57,191 bases of DNA from a virus: positions 1-57,191 of the IMG/VR virus record IMGVR_UViG_3300028394_000089; one strand, given 5' to 3'. Of this stretch, positions 47,781 to 55,002 are shown piece after piece. The notes below the pieces were generated by a model, which made no database searches, had not been told where the DNA came from, and was given only the letters and a program-made list of their open reading frames with translations. Numbering within the stretch: position 1 is the stretch's first letter; each line of letters opens with the position of its first letter. Position numbers and translations under genes: made by a program.

Positions 47781-48101
47781 ATGAACATAAATACATACCA
47801 AGAGGAAGCCGCGAAAACGGCTATTTATAAAGACAAACTCATTTACCCTATGCTTGGATTGGCGGGGGAAACTGGTGAAATGGCAAATAAAGTTAAGAAA
47901 GTTTTGCGCGATAATGGTGGTGAACTGTCTGATGAAGTAAGAAAAGATCTTATTAAAGAATTAGGTGATGTAATGTGGTATTGCGCCGCTCTTGCTAATG
48001 ATCTTAGCGTATCTCTTGGAGAAGTTTGCTTTTGTAATATCGAAAAACTCAAAAGTCGCCTAGAACGCAATCAGATTGGTGGAAGCGGAGATAATCGCTA
48101 A
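47781..48101 (+). CDS. MazG-like nucleotide pyrophosphohydrolase
   Basis: A 106-residue all-helical protein. The MazG metal site is GLAGETGEMANKVKK at 27-41 (with Glu30 and Glu33) and IKELGDVMWY at 60-69 (Glu62, Asp65). These enzymes cleave nucleoside triphosphates to monophosphates, cleaning or redirecting nucleotide pools; phage versions may lower (p)ppGpp. It is immediately followed by 48102 with no spacer. Confidence 0.85.
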   Translation: MNINTYQEEAAKTAIYKDKLIYPMLGLAGETGEMANKVKKVLRDNGGELSDEVRKDLIKELGDVMWYCAALANDLSVSLGEVCFCNIEKLKSRLERNQIGGSGDNR

Positions 48102-48323
48102 ATGAAAAAACAAAATAATCATAAATTTAATCAGGCCATATTATGGCTATTAACAATTCCAACCGAAGAATTATCAGACTCAATGGTTTTAGCGCACAAA
48201 AGGATGCAGGAAGAAGACCAAAATGAAATTTGGTTGGTTGATTATTTTGAAAACAATCTAAAAGAAGAAATCGAAGAATTTATTGAGTGGAACGATACTT
48301 TTCTACAAACCAAAGCTGTATGA
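48102..48323 (+). CDS. hypothetical small protein
   Basis: A 73-residue acidic helical protein, starting directly after the MazG stop and overlapping the GMP reductase/IMPDH-like gene by 4 nt (ATGA). No motif is recognised. The context suggests nucleotide metabolism. Confidence 0.5.
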   Translation: MKKQNNHKFNQAILWLLTIPTEELSDSMVLAHKRMQEEDQNEIWLVDYFENNLKEEIEEFIEWNDTFLQTKAV

Positions 48324-49315
48324 CTATATTGAAATCCAGTTCAATTTATTATGATGATGTAAATTTGATTGCGCAACCAACAGATATTTCGTCACGATCC
48401 GAAATTCCAGAGGAAAAATGGCGCATTATGGTAAGCCCAATGCAGTCAATCGTTGGCCCGATCTTTGCAAAAAAAGCTCTTGAACTCGGACTATCTGTTT
48501 GCTTACATCGTTTTAATTCAACTATACAGGACAGATTAAAATTAATTAATGACGTATTTATGAACATGACCGATCCAAATACTCAAATTAAAAGAGTTTG
48601 GGTTTCCGTAGGATTAAAAGATTTAGAAAATATAGAAGCTATTATACATCAAGGAGTAGAGAATATTATTATTGATGTAGCTAATGGGTATATGTCAGAC
48701 GTAATTGAATTTGCGTCACAGATCTTTCATAAATCTGAAAAACAGATTAAAAAAATAATGCTTGGGAATATTCATAGCGATACCATTCTTACGGATTATC
48801 AGAATCTTTCTATTTATTTAGGAATACCAATTTATTTTAGGTGTGGTATTGCGAGTGGGAGCGTTTGTAATACCAGCGTAATGACTGGATACAATCGCGG
48901 CCAAATTACCGAAATTAATGAATGTGCCACTTGGGTTGACTCTACTAATAGTAATTTACTTTTAGTGGCTGATGGCGGAATTGCTAATCCAGGGTGTGCA
49001 GTAAAGGCTTTTGGTGCTGGTGCTGAATATATAATTATGGGCGGTTATTTTGCACACGCTAAAGAATCGCAGCACGTTATTGATGAGATTTATAAGTTTT
49101 GGGGTGGAGCTTCAGAACTTCAACAAATCATGTCTAAAGGGGCTGCTGAACGTCATAGCGAAGGCAGGGAACAAGATATCAATAAAGACGATCTTTTAAG
49201 CCTAAATAAACTAGTTTCTGATTTATGGGGCGGTATTAGTAGCGGTGTAAGCTACAGTGGATATAAAACTCTCACAAAATTTATTGGAAATGCCGTGTTT
49301 GAAATCAAAGAATAA
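48320..49315 (+). CDS. GMP reductase/IMP dehydrogenase-like TIM-barrel enzyme
   Basis: A 331-residue enzyme. The catalytic loop is GIASGSVCNTSVMTGYNRGQ with Cys in the place of the active-site Cys of IMPDH and GMP reductase, and MGGYFAHAKES near 233 matches the family's phosphate loop. The C-terminal segment MSKGAAERHSEG corresponds to the MSxxxA.....GxxEY region. A CBS domain is absent, which points to GMP reductase-like proteins. It would interconvert IMP and GMP in the phage-infected cell. ATG 48320 (ATGA overlap) is preferred to GTG 48287. Confidence 0.75.
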   Translation: MTILKSSSIYYDDVNLIAQPTDISSRSEIPEEKWRIMVSPMQSIVGPIFAKKALELGLSVCLHRFNSTIQDRLKLINDVFMNMTDPNTQIKRVWVSVGLKDLENIEAIIHQGVENIIIDVANGYMSDVIEFASQIFHKSEKQIKKIMLGNIHSDTILTDYQNLSIYLGIPIYFRCGIASGSVCNTSVMTGYNRGQITEINECATWVDSTNSNLLLVADGGIANPGCAVKAFGAGAEYIIMGGYFAHAKESQHVIDEIYKFWGGASELQQIMSKGAAERHSEGREQDINKDDLLSLNKLVSDLWGGISSGVSYSGYKTLTKFIGNAVFEIKE

Positions 49316-49321
49316 AAATAT

Positions 49322-49408
49322 GGAAGCGTACTCAAGCGGTTTACGAGAGAAATTTACTAAATTTCCGAGGTCTAAAAGCCTCCGTGGGTTCGAATCCCAC
49401 CGCTTCCT
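49322..49408 (+). tRNA. tRNA-Ser (ACU anticodon)
   Basis: Class II tRNA: acceptor GGAAGCG/CGCTTCC, anticodon stem GAAAT/ATTTC with loop TTACTAA (ACU), a long variable arm (GAGG...CCTC) and T stem GTGGG/CCCAC. The body matches serine tRNAs. A34 instead of the usual G34 (GCU) is odd; it would read AGU. The discriminator is U, where G is usual for Ser. Confidence 0.75.
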
Positions 49409-49416
49409 TTTTTAAT

Positions 49417-49611
49417 ATGGATACGTATTATACAAAATTAACTTTTAAAGGTAGGCCTTTTAATATAGGAATAAAACCCGTTGATTACGATGGCTATGAT
49501 ATTGAAGTTCGTGTAAAGGGTCCATTATCAGGAGATGATTTTCAAGCTTTAAGACAATATCTTGATAATGAAGGTTATTTAGAGATGGCCAGAGAATTTA
49601 TTGATAATTAA
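49417..49611 (+). CDS. hypothetical small protein
   Basis: A 64-residue protein from ATG 49417 (MDTYYTKLTFKGRP); the in-frame start inside the tRNA is rejected. Short beta strands precede a helix (DDFQALRQYLDNEGYLE). Nothing is recognised. It is the first of two very small genes. Confidence 0.5.
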   Translation: MDTYYTKLTFKGRPFNIGIKPVDYDGYDIEVRVKGPLSGDDFQALRQYLDNEGYLEMAREFIDN

Positions 49612-49616
49612 AATAT

Positions 49617-49766
49617 ATGAAAATTAAAGAACTTATTGAATTGTTAGAAGAAGAGAACCCAAAAGCCAAAATACTTTTTGAGTTTGAAGGCGCGGAATTA
49701 ATTGTTAACGAATGGGATTTAGAGTCTAGTGATAATCTTGTAGTCGTAAAATTGGTAGAAAAATAG
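49617..49766 (+). CDS. hypothetical small acidic protein
   Basis: A 49-residue protein starting MKIKELIELLEEENPKAKIL, an alpha-beta small domain similar in layout to 54267-54479 (both begin with a helix containing ELxELxxxNPxAKI). Such proteins are common in phages without known function. It starts 5 nt after the previous stop. Confidence 0.6.
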   Translation: MKIKELIELLEEENPKAKILFEFEGAELIVNEWDLESSDNLVVVKLVEK

Positions 49767-49767
49767 A

Positions 49768-49796
49768 TTGACGCATCCATAAAAATTCATTAATAT
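49768..49796 (+). promoter_or_regulatory. sigma70-like promoter
   Basis: TTGACG (49768-49773), 17-nt spacer, TAATAT (49791-49796), 8 nt before the ATG at 49805. Confidence 0.65.
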
Positions 49797-49804
49797 TCAC
49801 GTAT

Positions 49805-50110
49805 ATGAAAAAACGTGGTAGAAAAGCTGGAAGCGGCAGTTTCATGCAAGTGTCGCTTGAAGAACTCAATCGTGTACTAAAACCCAACGCGCGCGTTGTT
49901 ATCTGGAGTCGTTACGGCCAGATGCTCGGCATTGAGGGTAAAAAAATTGAGGCAAACTACGATACTCTAGTGGCAGCAGTCAAGGGCGGCACTACAGAAG
50001 TTGAAATCGAAACTTTTGGCGCGCAACCTGTAGCCAAACAAGACGTTAAAAAACAGGACAATGCGGAAGAGCTTATTCCCAAGCCGTCAGTTTCTTTTGA
50101 GGTATTTTAA
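49805..50110 (+). CDS. hypothetical basic protein (possible nucleic-acid binding)
   Basis: A 101-residue protein whose N-terminus KKRGRKAGSGSFMQVSLEEL has an AT-hook-like RGRK, followed by an alpha-beta part (LKPNARVVIWSRYGQM) and a disordered Gln/Lys-rich tail. It may bind DNA. It uses more GC-rich codons than most neighbours. It starts from its own promoter and is followed 1 nt later by a membrane protein gene. Confidence 0.55.
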   Translation: MKKRGRKAGSGSFMQVSLEELNRVLKPNARVVIWSRYGQMLGIEGKKIEANYDTLVAAVKGGTTEVEIETFGAQPVAKQDVKKQDNAEELIPKPSVSFEVF

Positions 50111-50111
50111 A

Positions 50112-50312
50112 ATGAAAACTTTTATTAAGATCTTGTGGCCGTTTGCCGTTTCAATTTGTATTTTTATAATCGCCGCATTCATAATGGGTATTCCGATTGC
50201 GATGCTCTGGAATATTTTTTGCCCTAAAGTGTTTGGTTTGGTTAAAATTGACTGGGTAGATGGCACATTACTCTATCTTTTGTGCAATCTTCTTTTTAAG
50301 AAAATAGATTGA
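50112..50312 (+). CDS. small membrane protein
   Basis: A 66-residue protein from ATG 50112 (MKTFIKILWPFAVSICIFII); an earlier in-frame ATG at 50061 lies inside the previous gene and is rejected. One clear transmembrane helix at about residues 8-30 and a second hydrophobic stretch (TLLYLLCNLLF) near 53-63. Function unknown. Its stop overlaps the -35 region of the next promoter. Confidence 0.6.
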   Translation: MKTFIKILWPFAVSICIFIIAAFIMGIPIAMLWNIFCPKVFGLVKIDWVDGTLLYLLCNLLFKKID

Positions 50313-50337
50313 CACGTTTATAAAAACCTATTAGTAT
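50309..50337 (+). promoter_or_regulatory. sigma70-like promoter
   Basis: TTGACA (50309-50314), 17-nt spacer, TAGTAT (50332-50337), 6 nt before the ATG at 50344. Confidence 0.7.
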
Positions 50338-50343
50338 TCAAAT

Positions 50344-50613
50344 ATGATCACTAAAAAAGACTATACAAAAGACGGTAGGCATCCCGAAGATGTTATCTAC
50401 AAGGAAATGGAGTTTCGTAGTGAGGTAAGCAAAATGCTCTCGCAAAGATTCGAACAGCTTGTAGTTGATTTGCGTCTTACTGCTGATGGTGCGGATCATC
50501 TTATGAATTATTTTGATAATTACAATTTCCTGCATGACAATCAAGAGATTCTTGAATTTGATGAGTTTTTGTCTGAAAATTATGATATTGAATATGGAGA
50601 CATACATAAATGA
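50344..50613 (+). CDS. hypothetical protein
   Basis: An 89-residue acidic helical protein (SEVSKMLSQRFEQLVVDLRL). No motif recognised. It overlaps the coiled-coil gene downstream by 4 nt and is led by its own promoter. Confidence 0.55.
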   Translation: MITKKDYTKDGRHPEDVIYKEMEFRSEVSKMLSQRFEQLVVDLRLTADGADHLMNYFDNYNFLHDNQEILEFDEFLSENYDIEYGDIHK

Positions 50614-50990
50614 CTGACGAACTTACAATTAAAATCAAGGCAAGTTCATGGGCGCGGGTTACGCGCGAACTTGACGAGGCGTTAGAGAAACTTTCTGATT
50701 GGGAAAACTCGGCCAAACACGTCGAGTCCGACCATTCCGACGAGGTTCATTGCGGGTGTGTTCCAGTTCTGCGGAAGTTGCTCTCAGACGCGAGGAAAGA
50801 GCGCAACGAGGCGCGCGCGGAGTGTTTAGAACAGTGCCGTTTGCTCGCTATGAGTGGGGATCGTGAGGCTAAACTACTTGGAGAGCTTGAACGCGCGAAA
50901 AAATCCGTAGATCATTCTACATGGGTTCATGGCGTTTGTAATCCGCCGTCTCCTGATTGGGAGAAGTCTAGAAGTTCACAAATGTATTGA
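50610..50990 (+). CDS. hypothetical coiled-coil protein
   Basis: A 126-residue protein, helical through most of its length with heptad-like Leu/Ala/Glu spacing (RKERNEARAECLEQCRLLAM), and two Cys-His-rich turns (HCGCVPVL). Codons are clearly more GC-rich than its neighbours, suggesting separate acquisition. It resembles in layout the coiled-coil protein at 52864-53286. Function unknown. Confidence 0.5.
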   Translation: MTDELTIKIKASSWARVTRELDEALEKLSDWENSAKHVESDHSDEVHCGCVPVLRKLLSDARKERNEARAECLEQCRLLAMSGDREAKLLGELERAKKSVDHSTWVHGVCNPPSPDWEKSRSSQMY

Positions 50991-51015
50991 CATCCCCTCC
51001 TAAACAGGATAGACT
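50987..51015 (+). promoter_or_regulatory. sigma70-like promoter
   Basis: TTGACA (50987-50992, overlapping a TGA stop), 17-nt spacer, TAGACT (51010-51015), 8 nt before the ATG at 51024. Confidence 0.6.
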
Positions 51016-51023
51016 CGGGAACA

Positions 51024-51197
51024 ATGAAAAAAGAACTACCCACTAACACAATTACTGAAATTGATTTGCTCGAAGCGAGCATTGAGAAGGCTCTTGATAG
51101 CCTAGATGATACCTATCAACTAAACTGTAAAGTACTGCTTGAAGCAAAAGTTCTTATTCAAGAGTTTAAAAAGAATCAAAAGCGTAAAAAGCGTTAG
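51024..51197 (+). CDS. hypothetical small basic protein
   Basis: A 57-residue protein starting MKKELPTNTITEIDLLEASI and ending in a lysine/arginine cluster (KKNQKRKKR). Two helices with a basic tail suggest nucleic-acid or ribosome binding. Own promoter; 6 nt before the next gene. Confidence 0.6.
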   Translation: MKKELPTNTITEIDLLEASIEKALDSLDDTYQLNCKVLLEAKVLIQEFKKNQKRKKR

Positions 51198-51203
51198 TAT
51201 ATA

Positions 51204-51587
51204 ATGAAAATAAGAATTAACAATATTGGTGCAGAGAAAGCTGTATACATTGGTAAGTCTCCAGAAGATGCTGATCTGCATGTTGATATTGTAAAGTATC
51301 ATCCTAATCGATATTATGGTGAACTTGAGAACTATATCAAAGATGGTTGGAAGGATTGTGGAACATATATCAAGTGTAAATGCGGATCAATTGACAAAAA
51401 TTGCTTCGATAATCCAGAAACAAATTATGTCATAGCAACTTTAAAATACAACAAGAAGGAAAATTGCACAGAGTTGACTTCAGTTTGTGATAGGCTACTA
51501 TACATTGAGAATGAAGACAAAGAAGACTTCTGGGAGGTTTATAGGTTAGCTGATAAAGAGATGATAAAAAAAATTAGTAATGAATAA
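51204..51587 (+). CDS. hypothetical protein
   Basis: A 127-residue alpha-beta protein, with KCKCGSIDKNCF near 53-64 that could be a small metal site. It overlaps the YopX-like gene by 8 nt. No family is recognised. Confidence 0.55.
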   Translation: MKIRINNIGAEKAVYIGKSPEDADLHVDIVKYHPNRYYGELENYIKDGWKDCGTYIKCKCGSIDKNCFDNPETNYVIATLKYNKKENCTELTSVCDRLLYIENEDKEDFWEVYRLADKEMIKKISNE

Positions 51588-52050
51588 GAAGATTCCATAT
51601 GATTTAAGTTCAGAAGAAATTGATGAATTAAGAAAAAGAAAAAAAGAAATAAGTGATTTTGTTTTTGAACAATTTAAATTAAATAAAATGAATAGAAAAA
51701 TTAAATTTCGATTCTGGAGTCCTGCTGGCAAAGCATTTATAAAAGACTACAAATACAATGGTCTTGTAGATGAATTGTTTGATGAGAAAGAATATGATCT
51801 TCTTATTCCACAACAATTCACAGGACTCAAAGACAAGAATGGCGTGGAAGTTTATGAGGGCGACATTATTAATTTCTCTTGTAACTACACTATGGACCTT
51901 AGCGACCGTGACGTAATTGATTACAAAAATCAAGAAGTTTATTATGATGAGCGTCTTGCTGGATTCTATTTCGGCAAAGATGGGTTTCAAATTCTTGATA
52001 AAATTATGGAAGATACTATTGAAGTTGTTGGGCATATTTTTGAGAAATAA
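51580..52050 (+). CDS. YopX-like protein
   Basis: A 156-residue protein. From about residue 37 (MNRKIKFRFWSPAGKAF) it follows the YopX layout, with the signature QFTGLKDKNGVEVYEGDII at about 78-96 and a C-terminal VVGHIFE strand. YopX proteins are common in phages and have no settled function. The N-terminal 36 residues are helical and extra, so translation could also start at the internal ATG near residue 37. It is 1 nt before the next gene. Confidence 0.8.
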   Translation: MNKKIPYDLSSEEIDELRKRKKEISDFVFEQFKLNKMNRKIKFRFWSPAGKAFIKDYKYNGLVDELFDEKEYDLLIPQQFTGLKDKNGVEVYEGDIINFSCNYTMDLSDRDVIDYKNQEVYYDERLAGFYFGKDGFQILDKIMEDTIEVVGHIFEK

Positions 52051-52051
52051 T

Positions 52052-52342
52052 ATGAATGATAATTGGCTTAAAGACATTCATAATAGACAAATCAACAAGG
52101 GCGATAAGGTTCTGGTTTATATTCAGAAATATGTGCGCGCGCACGTTGGCGAGAATGTTTATGAAGTTGATCCATCTAAACCATATCCAGTAGCCGATGT
52201 GCCAATGGCGCGTGGGCGCGTAGAGTGGGAAAAAGATTTTAACAGTTTTGTTGTGCGTTACGATTGGACTTGTGACGCTTGGAAACATAAATCCGCATCT
52301 CAAATGGAAGGCGGTAATTATGCTTACGAAATAATAAGTTGA
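52052..52342 (+). CDS. hypothetical protein
   Basis: A 96-residue protein from ATG 52052 (MNDNWLKDIHNRQINKGDKV); an in-frame start at 51917 lies inside the YopX gene and is rejected. KGDKVLVYIQKY suggests a small beta-barrel (SH3-like). It uses some GC-rich codons. Function unknown. Confidence 0.55.
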   Translation: MNDNWLKDIHNRQINKGDKVLVYIQKYVRAHVGENVYEVDPSKPYPVADVPMARGRVEWEKDFNSFVVRYDWTCDAWKHKSASQMEGGNYAYEIIS

Positions 52343-52367
52343 CTTTTAAATCAAAAAAATATAATAT
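52339..52367 (+). promoter_or_regulatory. sigma70-like promoter
   Basis: TTGACT (52339-52344), 17-nt spacer, TAATAT (52362-52367), 16 nt before the ATG at 52384, so a short leader here. Confidence 0.6.
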
Positions 52368-52383
52368 CATTAAATAAATCAAT

Positions 52384-52605
52384 ATGAAAATTGAAATTAC
52401 AGACGATAGCCTAGATGAAATCATTTTGAATGGTCTAGAAGAACAGAGGGATTTTATGTCTTCAGATTTAAAAAAATTAAAAAAGATTAAAAATCCAAAG
52501 CGTTACGTTCAAGAGGATATTATATATAATACCAACTGTTTACAAGCTTTAAAGACGGTAATCGCGCATTATAGTCCAAGCAGCAAGGCTCTGGGAGATT
52601 ATTAA
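52384..52605 (+). CDS. hypothetical small protein
   Basis: A 73-residue helical protein with a basic middle (SSDLKKLKKIKNPKRYVQED). Similar small proteins with a helix-turn pair (LKTVIAHYSPSS) occur in many phages without known role. 1 nt before the next gene. Confidence 0.5.
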   Translation: MKIEITDDSLDEIILNGLEEQRDFMSSDLKKLKKIKNPKRYVQEDIIYNTNCLQALKTVIAHYSPSSKALGDY

Positions 52606-52606
52606 A

Positions 52607-52867
52607 ATGAAATATAAATTTGTAGAAACGCAGGGTTGTCTATATTTTGGCTTCACTATTAATGATGAAGAAATAGATGATGTGCCCAGAGAAAAACAAA
52701 AAGAAATTGTAGATTATCTTTGTGAACAGATCAAAGAAGGCTTCGCTAATGGAAGCATGTCTGTGCTAGACATTGTAAAGACATTCCAAGTACATTATAA
52801 TGGAATGGAAAAAGAATCTTGCGATCAATGTGGAGATAGAGTATATTGGGATATATGGGAGCTATGA
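52607..52867 (+). CDS. hypothetical protein with C-terminal CxxC
   Basis: An 86-residue acidic protein with CDQCGDRVYWD near 73-83, a possible small zinc site. It overlaps the next gene by 4 nt (ATGA). No family recognised. Confidence 0.5.
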   Translation: MKYKFVETQGCLYFGFTINDEEIDDVPREKQKEIVDYLCEQIKEGFANGSMSVLDIVKTFQVHYNGMEKESCDQCGDRVYWDIWEL

Positions 52868-53286
52868 AAGAAGAAATACCAGAAAGTTTTTGGGAAGCAC
52901 TTGTCGAAGTTAAAGACAAAGATATTAATGAATTAAAAACCCTTTTAAAGGTCATGGATCAAGCCAAACACGCCGCCTTGCAGCGCGAAAGTTTTGCCGT
53001 GGAAGGGCGTGATAAAGCGAGAGAACTTTTTCAAACCGCGATGGAGCTTGCCAAAAAATATAAAGACGAGCGCGATGAATGTCAAGTTGAGCAGGGTCGT
53101 GCTTTAAAAGCGTGGACTGAAGCGGTATCCGAACGCACCGCTGCACTGTTAGAGCGCGACGAATACAAAATCGGACATGATCGTTACGAAAAATTGCGCC
53201 GATTAAATTTGCAACAAATTAAAGAGTTGTATTTAAGAAATTTGCGAACTGGAGAGCATTTTGATACGCTTGTCGATAAGTTATGA
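52864..53286 (+). CDS. hypothetical coiled-coil protein
   Basis: A 140-residue protein from ATG 52864 (MKEEIPESFWEALVE); an in-frame start at 52846 is inside the previous gene. Almost all of it is predicted helix with Glu, Lys, Arg and Ala heptads. Codons are GC-richer than the surrounding genes, as in 50610-50990, which it resembles. Unknown function; ATGA overlaps at both ends. Confidence 0.5.
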   Translation: MKEEIPESFWEALVEVKDKDINELKTLLKVMDQAKHAALQRESFAVEGRDKARELFQTAMELAKKYKDERDECQVEQGRALKAWTEAVSERTAALLERDEYKIGHDRYEKLRRLNLQQIKELYLRNLRTGEHFDTLVDKL

Positions 53287-53915
53287 AAAAACAAAAAGAA
53301 ATATGGGTAGATTCTTATTATTTTCCAGAAACATATGAAGTGTCTAACTATGGAGAGGTTAGGAATAAACATTCTAAAATAAATAAAAAGCTTCAAGGGC
53401 ATTTTTCTAGAAAAGGTGGTAGTTGTAAATACTGGTTTGTAGGTTTATATAGAGCTAAAGACAAGGCGGTACAACGAATTGGAGTTCATAGATTGGTATA
53501 CTTATCATTTTCCCCCAAAACTCTTTTAAGTAAATGTATTCATCACATTAACCATATTTCAACAGATAATCGTCTTTGTAATTTATCAGCAGTTGATAGA
53601 AATTCTCATAGCTCAAAGCATATGAAATTAAATGTCAAAAAAAATAATTGGCCTTTATCAAAATATTTAGTAAAAAAAGGCGATAATGGAAAAAAGTGCC
53701 CATCTTATGAATTTGACTTGATTGCCATTGACTCTAGTAATATTATCAAACATGTCATTTCTGGAGTAAATGATTTGATTTCGCGTGGATTTTCTAGAGG
53801 AGCCTATAGAGTCGCAAATAATTATCAAAAAACACATCGCGGTTTAATTTTTAAAAAAGCGTATTCAGGACATTCTTATAAAGTCGGAGATATTTACGAA
53901 AAAAAAACGAAATAA
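53283..53915 (+). CDS. NUMOD4/HNH homing endonuclease
   Basis: A 210-residue protein. The N-terminal NUMOD4 motif is KEIWVDSYYFPETYEVSNYG followed by EVRNKHSK, and the HNH core is IHHINHISTDNRLCNLSAVDR near 93-113. Such free-standing nucleases cleave relatives lacking the gene and so spread between phage genomes. AT-rich codons contrast with the preceding coiled-coil gene, consistent with insertion. It overlaps 52864-53286 by 4 nt. Confidence 0.88.
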   Translation: MKKQKEIWVDSYYFPETYEVSNYGEVRNKHSKINKKLQGHFSRKGGSCKYWFVGLYRAKDKAVQRIGVHRLVYLSFSPKTLLSKCIHHINHISTDNRLCNLSAVDRNSHSSKHMKLNVKKNNWPLSKYLVKKGDNGKKCPSYEFDLIAIDSSNIIKHVISGVNDLISRGFSRGAYRVANNYQKTHRGLIFKKAYSGHSYKVGDIYEKKTK

Positions 53916-53919
53916 AAAT

Positions 53920-54102
53920 ATGATAACTGATAAACAAAGATTAGATTGGTTGCAAGAAGGGCATGAAGTTGTTGCTCTTGTATCCAAAGATGGTAAAGGT
54001 ACTGTATATACAACTAATTTTGTAGAGCAAGATTGGGCCGAGTTTGAAAGCGTTAGAGACGCTATTGATTTTGGAATTAATTACAATAAAAAATTGCTAT
54101 AA
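53920..54102 (+). CDS. hypothetical small protein
   Basis: A 60-residue protein, MITDKQRLDWLQEGHEVVAL, with an alternating beta pattern and a short helix. Similar small phage proteins start with TDxQRLDWL; function unknown. Confidence 0.6.
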   Translation: MITDKQRLDWLQEGHEVVALVSKDGKGTVYTTNFVEQDWAEFESVRDAIDFGINYNKKLL

Positions 54103-54105
54103 TTA

Positions 54106-54270
54106 ATGAATTACTACTCTGAAACCATATTCAATATTGTTTGGAATTTAGAGAATATTCTTAAAAAAGACCCAGATTACTCTGTTAAGAAAGATGACGT
54201 AGAAATACTTGATAGGGCATCAAAAATAATGCATAATATTGTTAAAGAATTAAAAGAAAGAAACGCATGA
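54106..54270 (+). CDS. hypothetical small protein
   Basis: A 54-residue helical, lysine-rich protein starting MNYYSETIFNIVWNLENILK. It overlaps the next gene by 4 nt (ATGA at 54267), which supports it. No motif is recognised. Confidence 0.55.
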   Translation: MNYYSETIFNIVWNLENILKKDPDYSVKKDDVEILDRASKIMHNIVKELKERNA

Positions 54271-54479
54271 CAGTTGGACAATTAATAAAAGAACTACAGC
54301 AACATAACCCTGCTAAAATAGTTTTAGTATCGGGTTATGAAGAAGGATATGATTCTCTTCAAGAAGTTCGTGAAATTAAAGTTAAATATCGACCCACGGA
54401 CAAATATTGGTGGAAAGGGGAATATTACGATTATCCTCTTGACGAATGTACAATAGATGCTATACTACTACCAAGATGA
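54267..54479 (+). CDS. conserved small phage protein
   Basis: A 70-residue protein starting MTVGQLIKELQQHNPAKIVL, a helix followed by a strand and an acidic/aromatic loop. The xxLIxELxxxxPxAxV start is very common in phage small proteins of unknown function. The stop overlaps the next ATG. Confidence 0.6.
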   Translation: MTVGQLIKELQQHNPAKIVLVSGYEEGYDSLQEVREIKVKYRPTDKYWWKGEYYDYPLDECTIDAILLPR

Positions 54480-54913
54480 AAGAAGAACTCGAAATCCAAC
54501 TAGTAAGTAAGTATCCAGACATTCTGCGCGATTATAAGGGCGACAAAATGGTAACCTGTATGGCATGGGGTATGGAATGTGGGGATGGTTGGTATGATCT
54601 TCTTGATGATCTAATGAGCAAACTAGATTTTCTTTCTAAAACGTCTGGGGTCCAAGTCGTAGCCGATCAAATTAAAGAAAAATTTGGGACTCTGAGATTT
54701 TATTATAGCACGATTGTAAATGGCGAAAAAATTAATGAGGTAATTTTTGGAATTATCGGCAATACCGTGGATGCTGCAGAAAGAAAGTCTGAAAATACTT
54801 GTGAGGTATGCGGTAAGTATGGCGAGCTACGCAATAAAAACGGATGGCTCAAAACGTGCTGCGATAAGTGCGCGGAAGAAAAAGGGTATGCTCTTGATAA
54901 GAGTACACAGTAA
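54476..54913 (+). CDS. conserved phage protein with C-terminal zinc ribbon
   Basis: A 145-residue protein from ATG 54476 (ATGA overlap). IKEKFGTLRFYYS near 62-74 is a conserved-looking strand seen in many phage proteins; the C-terminal part has two CxxC pairs (CEVCGKYG and CCDKCAEE) that could bind zinc. Function unknown. Confidence 0.65.
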   Translation: MKEELEIQLVSKYPDILRDYKGDKMVTCMAWGMECGDGWYDLLDDLMSKLDFLSKTSGVQVVADQIKEKFGTLRFYYSTIVNGEKINEVIFGIIGNTVDAAERKSENTCEVCGKYGELRNKNGWLKTCCDKCAEEKGYALDKSTQ

Positions 54914-54915
54914 TA

Positions 54916-54941
54916 TTTTAAGTTAACACACTTAAAAATTT
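54916..54941 (+). terminator. possible weak terminator
   Basis: Hairpin TTTTAAGT/ACTTAAAA (8 bp, loop TAACAC) followed by ATTTATT, after the stop at 54913. Very AT-rich, so uncertain. Confidence 0.35.
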
Positions 54942-54968
54942 ATTCTGTAATAAATTGTAAAATAGTCC

Positions 54969-54996
54969 TTGTAAACTGTAAAAATACTGGTATATT
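54969..54996 (+). promoter_or_regulatory. sigma70-like promoter before RuvB-like gene
   Basis: TTGTAA (54969-54974), 16-nt spacer, TATATT (54991-54996), 6 nt before the ATG at 55003. Confidence 0.6.
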
Positions 54997-55002
54997 GACA
55001 AT

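Noticed and set aside
49384-49416. N-terminal extension of the gene at 49417
   Set aside because: It would translate the end of tRNA-Ser (reads GSNPTAS). ATG 49417 is preferred.
50338-50716. Minus-strand ORFs over 50344-50990
   Set aside because: They are opposite two plus-strand genes with promoter and ATGA coupling, and lack any support of their own.
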